Positions 37,934 through 47,154 are shown, counted from the first letter of the stretch. The stretch: DNA of 64,000 nucleotides from Klebsiella ornithinolytica NBRC 105727 = ATCC 31898 (GCF_001598295.1 NZ_BCYR01000005.1:1-64000), one strand, 5' to 3'. Numbers and translations: made by a program. Notes: a model not told the origin generated them from the letters alone.

Positions 37934-38185
37934 ATGAAAGCACGACTTATTACGCTATTGTTCATGGGATTTATTGCTGTGAATGCCGCATCTGCAGCTC
38001 AGGAACTTAATCATGCAGATGGCAAAGAAAAAATAGGTGTGGTCTCAGCCAGCAATGCCCTTACGCTTGATGAGTTATCGACTGCGCTTTCTCGTAAGGC
38101 CGATGAGCAAGGTGCCACGTCATTCAAAATCCTGTCCGCGACCGGAAATAACAGGCTACACGGAGTGGCTGAAATCTATAAATGA
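37934..38185 (+). CDS. DUF1471 (YhcN/BhsA-type) small periplasmic stress protein
   Basis: 83 aa. Signal peptide MKARLITLLFMGFIAVNAASA, then the DUF1471 core (KIGVVSASNALTLDELSTAL; GATSFKILSATGNNRLHGVAEIYK). RBS AGAGG before the ATG. BhsA/McbA-like proteins respond to oxidants, acid and biofilm signals. Downstream of the GTCAG box. Confidence 0.9.
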   Translation: MKARLITLLFMGFIAVNAASAAQELNHADGKEKIGVVSASNALTLDELSTALSRKADEQGATSFKILSATGNNRLHGVAEIYK

Positions 38186-38241
38186 ATCATTAGCATCCTG
38201 TAAAGGATGTTTCATAAACCTTTTATTATGAGCATCGATTT

Positions 38242-38577
38242 ATGTTCAGAACAGAAGACATCATCGATGAGATAACCCAATGGATTGATTCAAACTTACA
38301 CAAACCGCTGAGGATTGAGGATGTTGCTGCGCGGGCAGGATATTCCAGGTGGCATCTTCAGCGGGTTTTTGTACAGGTAAAAGCAGTGAGCCTGGGGAAA
38401 TATATCAGAGATAAGAAACTCAGTCTGGCGGCAAAAGATCTTATTGAGACAGATGAACCCGTGATCAGCATAGCCTATAAATATGGATTTGACTCACAGC
38501 AGACCTTTACACGCATTTTTTCTAAAAATTATAAACTGCCACCATTAAGGTATCGACACGCTAAAAGAATAAAATAA
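38242..38577 (+). CDS. MarA/SoxS/RamA-type AraC regulator
   Basis: 111 aa, the size of single-domain MarA-class activators. Two HTHs: IEDVAARAGYSRWHLQRVFVQ and ISIAYKYGFDSQQTFTRIF. It is clearly related to RamA and SoxS but is not identical to either as I know them. Lies 56 bases after the DUF1471 gene, probably the same transcript. Would activate efflux and redox-stress genes through mar/sox/rob boxes. Confidence 0.88.
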   Translation: MFRTEDIIDEITQWIDSNLHKPLRIEDVAARAGYSRWHLQRVFVQVKAVSLGKYIRDKKLSLAAKDLIETDEPVISIAYKYGFDSQQTFTRIFSKNYKLPPLRYRHAKRIK

Positions 38578-38820
38578 TAACAACGGCTTGAACCACGCAA
38601 ATTTTTTAATATCACGCAAACAGAAATTTATTCCAGCACCAGCAGCTGCAGGCCTTTTTACTCCAGCAGCGTCTTGTTCTGAACGAGGCTCATAACCTAT
38701 GGTGCCAACGCGCCTCAGCCCATATATGTCCTAACCCATGAGCTGCACCTGTGATGAATCCGATATTCACTATCATGGTTTTCCCTCATGTGATGAGCCT
38801 GTTACCAGGCTAATGGTATG

Positions 38821-39651
38821 TCAGCGGGTTTGACTGAGAATAATACGGTCGAATATACGATCGCCCAGCCAGACGCGCATGCGAATGAGCATTTTTGCAA
38901 ATTTACCGGCCGCATACCGCGTTCGCGGTTTACGGTTATAAACCGCACGTGACACCACTTCCGCAATGACCTCCGGAGAGCTGCCTGTCCCCTGCCCGTA
39001 CGTTTTTTTTATCGACATGGCCACCATTTTCACCAGGTGGCCATAAGGCCCGCTGGCCGAACGTCTGACAATCGTGTCACTGGCGGCATCACCAAAACCT
39101 GTCTCTATCACGCCCGGCTCAACAATAACAACCTTGATCCCGAACTCAGCGACTTCCAGTCTGAGGCAGTCTGACCAGCCTTCCAGTGCATGTTTAGTTG
39201 CGTGGTACCAGGCCCCCAGAATGCTGTACATCTTTCCGCCCATGGAAGTGATATTGACAATATGCCCGGAGCGTCTGGCCCTCATCCCAGGGAGCAGCAA
39301 CTGCGTGAGCCGTGCGGCACCGAACAGATTGACCTCAAACTGATAGCGCGCTTCTTCAATATCTATCTCTTCTACGGGCCCATAGAGGCCAAAACCGGCA
39401 TTATTGACCAGTACATCAACACCTCCGGTCTGAGCCAGAATGGTCTCCACGCCGGAGACAATCTCCGCGTCGAGTGAAATATCCATCCGCAGAGGCTGTG
39501 CACCAAGACTGGCCAGGTCCGCCATCTTTTCAACATGACGGGCGGCAACGTACACCTGATAACCATCCTGAATCAGACGGCGAGCAATAGCCTTGCCCAT
39601 ACCTGATGAAGCGCCAGTGACCAGCGCGGTTTTCTTTTCCTGAGTAAACAT
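38821..39651 (-). CDS. short-chain dehydrogenase/reductase
   Basis: 276 aa from ATG at 39651 (GAGG upstream). Classical SDR: TGASSGMGKAIA cofactor loop, NNAG (VLVNNAGFGLYGP), catalytic Ser in NITSMGG and Y-x3-K in WYHATKHALEGW. NADP preference is suggested by the Arg/His after strand 2 (AARHVEKM). No operon partner. Confidence 0.9.
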   Translation of the reverse strand: MFTQEKKTALVTGASSGMGKAIARRLIQDGYQVYVAARHVEKMADLASLGAQPLRMDISLDAEIVSGVETILAQTGGVDVLVNNAGFGLYGPVEEIDIEEARYQFEVNLFGAARLTQLLLPGMRARRSGHIVNITSMGGKMYSILGAWYHATKHALEGWSDCLRLEVAEFGIKVVIVEPGVIETGFGDAASDTIVRRSASGPYGHLVKMVAMSIKKTYGQGTGSSPEVIAEVVSRAVYNRKPRTRYAAGKFAKMLIRMRVWLGDRIFDRIILSQTR

Positions 39652-39861
39652 AGACACCTCAATGAATGAACTGCGTCCAGTTTGCCTGAACAGATGACTT
39701 ATCTATCTTGCGCTATGCGCCAGAGTGCTTGCTAAAGGTGCCATACGGCGCAGGAAGTGTGCTTTTATCAGATACACCGTAACGCCGACCTGATGAGCGG
39801 CAGTTTTTCGACGAGAGGTCGGTAACCCAGCAGCCATGCAGTTTCACGTTCTTCAGGCTCG

Positions 39862-40047
39862 TTAATACCCGCGGGTTTTACCGCCGGGTTCGCGGGAGGC
39901 AGCAACATCTGAATTCTGCAGATGAACGTCTTTTAGCCGACAACCTGAAAGACAGATCCTGGCGGGGCGTTCAATGCTACAGCAGGCGACGAGTAAACTG
40001 GCCATCAACAGCATGGCCAAATCTCGATAGGGTCTGCGCGCTGTCAT
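39862..40047 (-). CDS. possible small lipoprotein
   Basis: 61 aa. ATG begins one base after the stop of the NAD(P)-binding gene. The N-terminus MTARRPYRDLAMLLMASLLVAC has charges, a hydrophobic stretch and a lipobox LVAC. No family recognised. The 200 bp on to 39658 show nothing else. Confidence 0.35.
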   Translation of the reverse strand: MTARRPYRDLAMLLMASLLVACCSIERPARICLSGCRLKDVHLQNSDVAASREPGGKTRGY

Positions 40048-40048
40048 T

Positions 40049-40717
40049 TCACGCTGACCCGGTTCCCGATTTGATCAACTGAACAGAAGACAGAACAACA
40101 ACACCTTTACTGACGGGAACTTTTTGCGTCAGCGCCCGGGCAACAACCAGAGCCTTTACGGGTTTGTAAGCCCCAGGAAGAACGGGAGATAACAGCCGGG
40201 CTATCGGTATGGAGATTATCTCACCGAGGCGAACTGGCTGCCCCAGCCCGGAACGATAATCAAGTAGCAAAGAGGGGCGTGCAATGACCAGCGTGGTTAA
40301 CGTCAAAGCTCTGAGCGCCTCTTCCAGTTCCCCCTTAACGCGGGTATAAAACATCGATGACTTGACGTTCGCTCCGCCAGCGCTGACCAGCCCAATACGG
40401 CTGGCCCCGGCCCGTATAGCTGCCTGTGCAACGGCCAGATTCGCGTTAAAATCCACTGCGCGGAACGCCGCCTTACTGCCGGCGACTTTCATGGTTGTCC
40501 CCAGAGCAAGGTAGGCCTCATCCACAGAAGGAAGCTGTGGCAATGAGGTAAAATCAACAATATGGACCTGCAACTTCGGATGGCTGACTCTGATTGGCTT
40601 ACGACTCAGGACATGTATGCACGACACCCCCGGATCATTCTGCAGGAGTTGCAGTAACTGTCCACCGACCAGGCCTGTGGCACCTGCAAGTAATACCACT
40701 CGATTATTTTCTGGCAT
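40049..40717 (-). CDS. NAD(P)H-binding oxidoreductase (HTATIP2-like atypical SDR)
   Basis: 222 aa. GATGLVGGQLLQLL dinucleotide loop, RKPIRVSHPKL after strand 2, and YTRVKGELEEAL giving Y-x3-K. Follows the AraC regulator gene by 16 bases on the same strand, so co-transcribed and probably its target. Confidence 0.82.
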   Translation of the reverse strand: MPENNRVVLLAGATGLVGGQLLQLLQNDPGVSCIHVLSRKPIRVSHPKLQVHIVDFTSLPQLPSVDEAYLALGTTMKVAGSKAAFRAVDFNANLAVAQAAIRAGASRIGLVSAGGANVKSSMFYTRVKGELEEALRALTLTTLVIARPSLLLDYRSGLGQPVRLGEIISIPIARLLSPVLPGAYKPVKALVVARALTQKVPVSKGVVVLSSVQLIKSGTGSA

Positions 40718-40733
40718 CGTTATGGTGTCTCTT

Positions 40734-41741
40734 TTAATTAAAACGCATGGCTTCCCTGACCGTTTCAGGGGTCTGGCCTGTCCAGGTCATAAACGCGCGG
40801 TAGAATGAATTAGGATCTTCAAAACCAAGCAGAAATGCGATTTCGTAACCGGATAAACTGGTGTTGCACAGATAGTGGCGTGCCAGATTTTCCCGGCAGG
40901 AATTGATGAGAGAGCGGAAATTCCCCCCCTCATTTTCAAGCCTGCGCTGCAGCGTGCGCTTACTCATCCCCAGGCGCGCTGCGGTTTTCTCAATGGTAGC
41001 GTCGTTACCCGGTAACAGCTCCAGAAGTACCGCACGCACGCGATCAGCGGTTGAAGCCGTTGCATCCAGCTGGCTGAGACGTCGTCTCAGCTCGGGCTCA
41101 AAAACCTGCCACATTCCTTCATTTAGCGTCAAAAAAGGCCGCAAAGCGTCAGCGGAGGAAAAGCTAATGGCCGGCGATTCACCATGCGCTATGGCGGTAC
41201 CGAAGAATCGGGTAAAGTGGCCAGCCTGTGCTCCGGTGGGCAGCCGTGGGAGCTGGACTTTTAATGCTCTGATTGGTTCCCGTGTTGCAAGTCGCGCCAG
41301 TTGCAGTAAGAAAGCCAGTTCAGCTATCTGTAGCGACGTCGGGATGTTCGCGGATGACAACCATCGAGGTGAAACGGTCAGCATACCGTTATGATCGACT
41401 GCCGTCTCCAGTACCATTGGCGCGATGAGCTGCTTATATCTTGCCAGTCGCTGTACGGCCTGCACCATATTAGCGCTGCACAGTGCGGCGAAAAGCGGTG
41501 GATCGAATACTTCAGCCGAAACTTTTTCGACAAGAGGTAAGGGAAAAGCAGGATTACTCATTCCTGTTTCGATTGCATGCCACAAGCGAATGTATTCTTC
41601 TGCATCGAGGCCATTTTCAGCCCTGGAAAAGGTATCGTCTGGTAGCTGTGCTTTTCGCAATATATCTGGTGGCGTAAGCCCGACGTCTTTGAGCAATGTT
41701 CTCCAGCCAATATTGAGAGAAAAAGTACGGTTACGTGCCAT
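40734..41741 (-). CDS. AraC-family regulator (arabinose-binding-like N-domain)
   Basis: 335 aa. Residues about 20-200 form the OruR/ArgR-type PF12625-like domain (WRTLLKDVGLTPPDIL...). The C-terminal HTH18 is at 235-330 (IEKTAARLGMSKRTLQRRLENEGG; YEIAFLLGFEDPNSFYRAF). Confidence 0.9.
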   Translation of the reverse strand: MARNRTFSLNIGWRTLLKDVGLTPPDILRKAQLPDDTFSRAENGLDAEEYIRLWHAIETGMSNPAFPLPLVEKVSAEVFDPPLFAALCSANMVQAVQRLARYKQLIAPMVLETAVDHNGMLTVSPRWLSSANIPTSLQIAELAFLLQLARLATREPIRALKVQLPRLPTGAQAGHFTRFFGTAIAHGESPAISFSSADALRPFLTLNEGMWQVFEPELRRRLSQLDATASTADRVRAVLLELLPGNDATIEKTAARLGMSKRTLQRRLENEGGNFRSLINSCRENLARHYLCNTSLSGYEIAFLLGFEDPNSFYRAFMTWTGQTPETVREAMRFN

Positions 41742-42250
41742 TTTCTGGGTCCTGACGTGAATAATCTACCGGGATAGAGTTGATAGCATACCCTTGAAAA
41801 CCTGAAGGCAGCATTCTGAATGCGCCATAATTGTGGCAAATTGCGCCATCATCAGTACGATAGGTTGGAAGACAAATTAAGGGCCATATGATAAGTACCT
41901 GCTTCTGGCTGCGGGTTCTGCGGGTCGATACAACGCAACTCTTAAACAAGAGGGACATGATTGTGCCTGGATCGGGGACGGTCAACCAGGCTGAAACTGA
42001 CCTTGTGGCCGTATTGGGCGGGACGGGTGTCTTTTCCGAAGCCATTTGTTGCACCCTATATAAGGATAGACGACTCACTCTGTTTCTTACGAAATAGTCA
42101 CCGCTGCAGGAAGGTTTTTTCGACTATCCAAGCCGTCGGCAGCGGCCGACCGGGCTTCGCCTTCTGATTTAGTTCGTACGGGAGGTCAGGCCCTTGAGAA
42201 TGTGACCTCCCCCTCCAGACAGCGGTTCATACATAACGCTGTGTCATATT
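41742..42250. other. non-coding gap
   Basis: About 510 bp. A short plus-strand open frame (41957-42097, MIVPGSGTVNQAETDLVAVL...) has protein-like composition but no RBS or family; it may be the tail of a lost gene. Otherwise nothing seen. Confidence 0.4.
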
Positions 42251-43150
42251 TTATCGCCCCGTAGCGGCTACCAGAAAATCAATCAGGGCCTTTACTCTTT
42301 TCGTTTTTCCCGCGTTTTTTGGGTAATAGAGATACACTGGCGGATAGGTTTTCCAGTAGCTCTCCATCACGGGTATAAATTGCTCCCGATCGGGCTGTAA
42401 CCGCCAGATGGGTTCAAACAAGCGTCCAATCCCCAGCCCGTTGCGGATTCCGTCGGCCATAACCTCAATATCGTTGCTGATTAACTGCCCAGACATCTCG
42501 ACGGTCAACTGCTCTCCGCGATCGTTCAGGATTAGCGGAAGGATGCGGTTGTTAGTGATAAAACGGTAACCGATCAGTTGATGATGACTGAGATCTGCCG
42601 GCGACTCAGGCGTCCCATGCCCGGCGAGATACGCCGAGGATGCATATAACCCTTCACGAAACGGTTTCATTAACGGCCGTGCAACTACCCCACCTTCCAG
42701 AATATCGCCAAAACGAATCCCCAGGTCAAAACGCTCTTCGATAATATTCACGGTACCGTCGAAAACCGAAATTTCCAGCTGTATACCCGGATATTGCTGA
42801 CAGAACGCCGCCATTGCCGGTTTAAGAATTAACAGGTAGGCAAAACGCGAAAGCGTTATTCTCACCACACCAGAGGGCTCCTGGTTCTGGTCGCGAATGC
42901 TTTCCAGTGATTTTTCCAGCGAATCCACTGCGGCGGCGGTCTGCTCCAGCAACAGCTGTCCAGTTTCCGTCAACTCAATACGACGAGTCGTGCGCAAAAA
43001 AAGCGGATGGCCGATATGCTCTTCCAGCAACTTAAGCGCATTGCTGACGGATGGCGGCGTGATTTCAAGTTTCCTCGCGGCGGCCGAAATATTGCCTTCA
43101 CGTGCAATACTCTGAAAGATGCGTATCTGATTATAAAGGGCGTTATTCAT
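42251..43150 (-). CDS. LysR-family regulator
   Basis: 299 aa from ATG at 43150 (AAGGAAAG upstream). HTH GNISAAARKLEITPPSVSNALKLLEEHIGHPLFL; substrate domain ending KTYPPVYLYYPKNAGKTKRV. Divergent from the small 43290 gene, with TTAAG-N15-CTTAA (43183-43207) between them as a possible operator. Close in type to the LysR at 35984. Confidence 0.9.
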   Translation of the reverse strand: MNNALYNQIRIFQSIAREGNISAAARKLEITPPSVSNALKLLEEHIGHPLFLRTTRRIELTETGQLLLEQTAAAVDSLEKSLESIRDQNQEPSGVVRITLSRFAYLLILKPAMAAFCQQYPGIQLEISVFDGTVNIIEERFDLGIRFGDILEGGVVARPLMKPFREGLYASSAYLAGHGTPESPADLSHHQLIGYRFITNNRILPLILNDRGEQLTVEMSGQLISNDIEVMADGIRNGLGIGRLFEPIWRLQPDREQFIPVMESYWKTYPPVYLYYPKNAGKTKRVKALIDFLVAATGR

Positions 43151-43289
43151 AGCACTTTCCTTAAGCATTCCCGGCATGATTATTAAGTACAGTCTAAATA
43201 TGCTTAAGTCAATGACCCTCTAATCTCCCTGGAATTCGGCTTTTATACTCTAGTCTCTTTTCACAATGACCTGAGTTCAGGAGACTATG

Positions 43290-43598
43290 ATGCGAATTTT
43301 ATGTCTGGATATCCCCGCCGCTGGCGCATCGCTGGAAAAATATGCGCCACACCTTACCGCTGAAGCCTTGCACGCCTGGGGACTGTATAAATCCGGCTTC
43401 ATCCGCGACATCTACTTTCGTCAGGACAGACCCGGGGTCGCTATTTTTCTTGAATGTGAGTCTGTCGATGAAGCAATGAGGATAATGGCCGAATTCCCGC
43501 TGGCAAAAGCGGGGTTATTAAGCTTCGAGTGCATTCCGCTTGGCTCCTTTATTAACTGGGAAAATCTCTTCGCCGCTGAATTTAGAAATCAAAAGTGA
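43290..43598 (+). CDS. small YciI/muconolactone-isomerase-like protein
   Basis: 102 aa from the second ATG (43290), which gives CAGGAG a 6-base spacer. Ferredoxin-like dimeric alpha-beta barrel look (AWGLYKSGFIRDIYFRQDRP; FLECESVDEAMRIMAEFPLAKAG). Probably binds a small aromatic or quinoid compound. Starts the unit with the DJ-1 gene. Confidence 0.65.
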   Translation: MRILCLDIPAAGASLEKYAPHLTAEALHAWGLYKSGFIRDIYFRQDRPGVAIFLECESVDEAMRIMAEFPLAKAGLLSFECIPLGSFINWENLFAAEFRNQK

Positions 43599-43606
43599 GA
43601 TCTGAT

Positions 43607-44098
43607 ATGAAACCTGCTGATAAACCCGTGCTGTGTGTCGTTTCCAGCCATCCCATTAAAGGCGCATCTGGTGTACCGACCGGTTTCTTCCTGGCAGAGC
43701 TGACGCATCCGCTCAAAGTTCTGGAAGACGCCGGACTGAAAACGACGATCGCCCGCATTCGCGGGGGACAACCGCCGATCGATGGATTTGACCTCAGCGA
43801 TCCGGTCAATGCCTGGTTCTGGAACGAAACCGATTTTCAGCAGCGCCTGGCGTCGACGCCTGCGTTATCTGAGCTGAACGGAGCCAATTACAGCGCCGTT
43901 TTCTTTGCAGGCGGGCATGGCACCATGTGGGATTTCCGCGACAGCCCGGATGCCCAGCGCATCATCCGCGAAGTGTATGAAAGTCATGGGATTGTCTCAG
44001 CCGTCTGCCACGGGCCTGCGGCACTGGTTGACGCGAAACTCAGTCGCGGGGAATACCTGGTAAAAGGGAAAAACGTAGCTGCCTTTACCAATAATTGA
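43607..44098 (+). pseudogene. truncated DJ-1/PfpI-family protein
   Basis: 163 aa. The class I glutamine-amidotransferase-like core is present: FFAGGHGTMWDF and nucleophile Cys in SAVCHGPAALVD. The protein stops at VAAFTN-N, where relatives of about 225-235 aa continue with the last helix-strand units. The break coincides with the start of a foreign aldo/keto reductase tail, so the gene lost its 3' end in a deletion. Hsp31/glyoxalase-III-like activity may or may not survive. Confidence 0.75.
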
Positions 44099-44337
44099 CC
44101 GCCGCCATGAAAAGAGTGGGGGCAGAGAGGAATGCCAGCGTTGCACAAATAGCCATCGCGTGGGCTCTCGCGAAAGGTACTCTTCCACTCATTGGGGCGA
44201 CTAAAGTCCATCACGTTCTGGATGCGGCTGGCGCTGCTGACATTCGCCAGCACGAAGAGGAAATCTCCTTACTGGAACAGCTTGCCGCAGAGACCGGCGT
44301 GGATACGCGCGGGGCCTGGGAAAAACCGATGGTTTAA
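44095..44337 (+). pseudogene. C-terminal remnant of an aldo/keto reductase
   Basis: About 80 codons with the end of an AKR: NASVAQIAIAWALAKGTLP and IGATKVHHVLDAAGAADI (the NADPH-binding GATK region). The barrel core and catalytic residues are absent. Joined directly to the truncated DJ-1 gene. Confidence 0.8.
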
Positions 44338-44558
44338 ACAACACCCAGACCGTCTGGCATGAATAACGCGCATGAACGAACTGCAGTTGAGCGATTACCA
44401 CGTGGTTCACCGTGTTCATAGTGGAGGAACGCGATTTGATGCCAGAGTCGATTATTAGATTTTGCCTAAAAGTGATTGAGTCTTTACTGCTCTAAAAAAA
44501 ATAATACTGTAACTCTATACTGGGCTAAATATCGATCAACACTGTTTAACCTATTGAA

Positions 44559-45116
44559 ATGAAAAATATCCTTATTGTTTCCGGACATCCAGCGCTTATC
44601 CATTCCGTCGCCAACGCCACCATACTTGACGAGGTGGCCACCGCCCTGCCCGACGCTGAAATTCGTCGTCTGGACTGGCTCTATCCGGACGGCAAATTCA
44701 ACATCGCTGCGGAGCAGGAAAGTCTGCTCAAGGCCGATGTGATTGTCTGGCAGTTCCCTTTTTCCTGGTATGGGCTCCCGGGGTTGATGAAACAGTGGCT
44801 GGACGAGGTCTTTATTCACGGCTTCGCGCATGGCTCAACGGCGAAACTGGGCGGTAAAAAGTTGCTCCTCTCCTTCACAACGGGGGCTCCACAGGAGCTG
44901 TATACCGCTGACGGTTTCTTTAGCCACACCATTGAGGAGTACCTCATTCCGTTCAAGACAACGGCAAGGCTATGCAATCTTGACATGCTGTCACCGGTTT
45001 ATACCTGCGGTATCAGCTACGCCGACAGGGATGCCGAGAAAATCACCCGGCAAAAAATTCTTGCCCGGGAGCACGCTTCAAGGCTTATCGATCGGCTCAA
45101 GGTCATCCGTAAATAA
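44559..45116 (+). CDS. NAD(P)H quinone reductase (flavodoxin-like fold, KefF/MdaB-like)
   Basis: 185 aa. MKNILIVSGHP phosphate loop, WQFPFSWYGLPGLMKQWLDEV (the FMN/FAD and dimer signature), and FTTGAPQELYT. Two-electron reduction of quinones, avoiding semiquinone radicals, is the family role. Followed 18 bases on by an aldo/keto reductase remnant. Confidence 0.88.
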   Translation: MKNILIVSGHPALIHSVANATILDEVATALPDAEIRRLDWLYPDGKFNIAAEQESLLKADVIVWQFPFSWYGLPGLMKQWLDEVFIHGFAHGSTAKLGGKKLLLSFTTGAPQELYTADGFFSHTIEEYLIPFKTTARLCNLDMLSPVYTCGISYADRDAEKITRQKILAREHASRLIDRLKVIRK

Positions 45117-45134
45117 TCCGGAGGGAGAATAACG

Positions 45135-45407
45135 ATGCAGTATATCCGGCTCGGTAAAAGTGACTTACGGCATCAGGTGTCCATGGCGGAAATCTCACTC
45201 GCCTGGCTGCTGACAAAAGTCACCTCCCCTGTCGTAGGGGCGACGAAAAAAGATCATGTCGACGGCGCGGTAAATGCCGTGAACCTTCAACTGAGCCCGG
45301 AGGAGATCCGGTTTCTGGAAGACACCTATCAGCCGCACGTTCTGACGGGGCTCATGGCGCAAAACGCACCACGAACGAAAGACGTTAAGCAGGTCTGGAC
45401 GCGGTAG
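45135..45407 (+). pseudogene. aldo/keto reductase with large in-frame internal deletion
   Basis: 90 aa: an AKR N-terminus (MQYIRLGKSDL) joined in frame to the AKR end (VSMAEISLAWLLTKV; VVGATKKDHVDGAVNAV). About 230 residues including the catalytic tetrad are missing. RBS GGAGGG is intact, so a short product may still be made. Confidence 0.82.
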
Positions 45408-45446
45408 TCTTTATTCACCGTTATGAGATGCCATTCGGAGGAATAG

Positions 45447-45554
45447 ATGATTCTCAAAACAGCGGTAGAGAGCGCCAGTCGCAATCGGGTGCCTTCCCGT
45501 CAACATCAGTTGATCGGGCATCTTAAACAGTCATTGATCGAAACGTACACATAA
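45447..45554 (+). CDS. 35-aa small ORF with strong RBS
   Basis: ATG 45447 follows GGAGGA by 4 bases and encodes a basic 35-residue peptide (MILKTAVESASRNRVPSRQH...). No similarity recognised. It may be the start of a decayed gene or a leader to the ABM operon 20 bases on. Confidence 0.3.
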   Translation: MILKTAVESASRNRVPSRQHQLIGHLKQSLIETYT

Positions 45555-45574
45555 ATTTCAGTAAAAGGATTGTC

Positions 45575-46321
45575 GTGAACAATAGTCTCATGCTTTTAAT
45601 TTGCATGCTAATAAGCAGCCCTGTCCTGGCAAAAAATCCGGACACACCGGTGATGAATATCTTTGAGATTAGCATCAGGCCCGATCGGGACAGGCATTTT
45701 GATGAGGTTGCCAGACAAACGATTTCTGCCTCGGTTGATGATGAAGCAGGCACACTGGCGATGTACGCCCTGAAACACAGTGACAATGCGCGTCAGGCAT
45801 ACATGGTCGAACTCTACGAAAACGATAGTGCCTATCGCAAACATCTGGATGCCGAACCGTACAAGGCATTCGCGGCCCGCGCGCCGGATATTATTGAGCA
45901 GAAACAGAAAATCACGCTGACGCCACAGTTTCTGGGTGATAAGCGCATCGTACAGAGTGAGCGAACCATCAATAATCTGGTGGTTGTCGAGGTAAAACCT
46001 GAATTTCAGGCGGCGTTCAAAAATATCGTCTTTCCCGAAATGGTGGAATCACTCCGGGTTGAGAAGGGAGTGCTTGCCATGTATGCCGCGACAGATATGA
46101 AAAATATTCATCGCTGGTATTTCTATGAGATTTACGCCAGTGACGAAGATTATCAACTGCACAGACAAACGCCGCACTTCAAGGATTATCTCACTCAGAC
46201 GGCACATATGTGCGCCAGTAAGGAAATGATTCCTGTCAAACCAGTATTTCTGCGTAACAAAGGCGAAATCAAATCAGTAGATCAGTACTTATCCATCCGT
46301 ACCGTTGACCAACGCGGATGA
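45575..46321 (+). CDS. secreted tandem antibiotic-biosynthesis-monooxygenase (ABM) protein
   Basis: 248 aa from GTG 45575 (AAAAGGA upstream). Signal peptide NNSLMLLICMLISSPVLA. Two ABM dimeric alpha-beta barrels, about 25-115 (FEISIRPDRDRHFDEVARQ...YMVELYENDSAYRKHL) and 130-230 (VVVEVKPEFQAAF...WYFYEIYASDEDYQLH). Having both halves on one exported chain is unusual. Overlaps the next frame by ATGA. Quinone- or phenol-oxygenase activity like YgiN is possible. Confidence 0.8.
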   Translation: MNNSLMLLICMLISSPVLAKNPDTPVMNIFEISIRPDRDRHFDEVARQTISASVDDEAGTLAMYALKHSDNARQAYMVELYENDSAYRKHLDAEPYKAFAARAPDIIEQKQKITLTPQFLGDKRIVQSERTINNLVVVEVKPEFQAAFKNIVFPEMVESLRVEKGVLAMYAATDMKNIHRWYFYEIYASDEDYQLHRQTPHFKDYLTQTAHMCASKEMIPVKPVFLRNKGEIKSVDQYLSIRTVDQRG

Positions 46322-46404
46322 ACATTAAACGCGTGATTACAGCGGCGGCCATGTCGCGCGAGCTTTGTGATTTTACTACCGCAAACGAAATAAGAGGTGA
46401 AGCT

Positions 46405-47154
46405 ATGATGAAAAAAATTGAGCCCTCAGTCCTTCCGGAAACTGACATTCAGTCTGTCTCACCAGCGTTGGCGCGCTTTGGCCACGAAGCGATTACAAAC
46501 GGTCTCTGGAATCGCGGTACCCTTTCTCTGCGGGACCGCAGCATAGTGACTATCGCCATGCTCATTGCCCGTAACCAGTCTGACGAGCTGAAACACTATC
46601 TAGACGTTGCACTCGATAGTGGCGTTACGCCAGCTGAGGTGTCAGAGATCATTACCCATCTGGCGTTCTACGCCGGCTGGCCCAATGCGATGTCGGCAGT
46701 CAGTGTCGCCAAAGCGATTTTTGAGCGCCGTAGTGTTACGGTGGATGCCCTTCCCGAAGCCGCTCCTGTTTTGCTTCCCCTCAACCAGGAGGCAGAAAAA
46801 CAGCGCTCAGAAACAGTTGAAAAACATGTGGGCCCCATATCTCCCGGTCTGGTTAAATTCACTGCTGATCCATTATTCCTGGATCTCTGGCAAAGACCTG
46901 CACTTAAGCCCCGCGACAGAAGTCTGATTACAGTCAGCGCGTTAATCGCATCCGGACAGAGCGCACAGATTGGTTATCACCTTAACAGAGCGATGGATAA
47001 TGGACTTTCAGCTGAAGAAGCGGGAGAAATAGTTACCCAGGCAGCGTTCTACGCCGGCTGGCCAAACGCATTTACCGCTGCCCCCGTTGTCGGTGAGGTA
47101 TTACGTCATCGCTTATCCAACAAAGGGGAAAACCGACAGGAAGGGAAAGAGTAG
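46405..47154 (+). CDS. tandem carboxymuconolactone-decarboxylase-like protein
   Basis: 249 aa from ATG 46405, which has AAGAGGTGA just upstream; an ATG at 46318 overlapping the ABM stop would add 29 residues. Two CMD repeats: EVSEIITHLAFYAGWPNAMS and EAGEIVTQAAFYAGWPNAFT, each preceded by RDRSIVTIAMLIA / RDRSLITVSALIA. Lacks CxxC. Cytoplasmic unless the longer start is used. Confidence 0.88.
   Translation: MMKKIEPSVLPETDIQSVSPALARFGHEAITNGLWNRGTLSLRDRSIVTIAMLIARNQSDELKHYLDVALDSGVTPAEVSEIITHLAFYAGWPNAMSAVSVAKAIFERRSVTVDALPEAAPVLLPLNQEAEKQRSETVEKHVGPISPGLVKFTADPLFLDLWQRPALKPRDRSLITVSALIASGQSAQIGYHLNRAMDNGLSAEEAGEIVTQAAFYAGWPNAFTAAPVVGEVLRHRLSNKGENRQEGKE

Noticed and set aside
41888-42097. Plus-strand frame between AraC and LysR genes
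   Set aside because: Protein-like end (GSGTVNQAETDLVAVLGGTG) but no RBS, no recognised family and a short length; at most a gene remnant.
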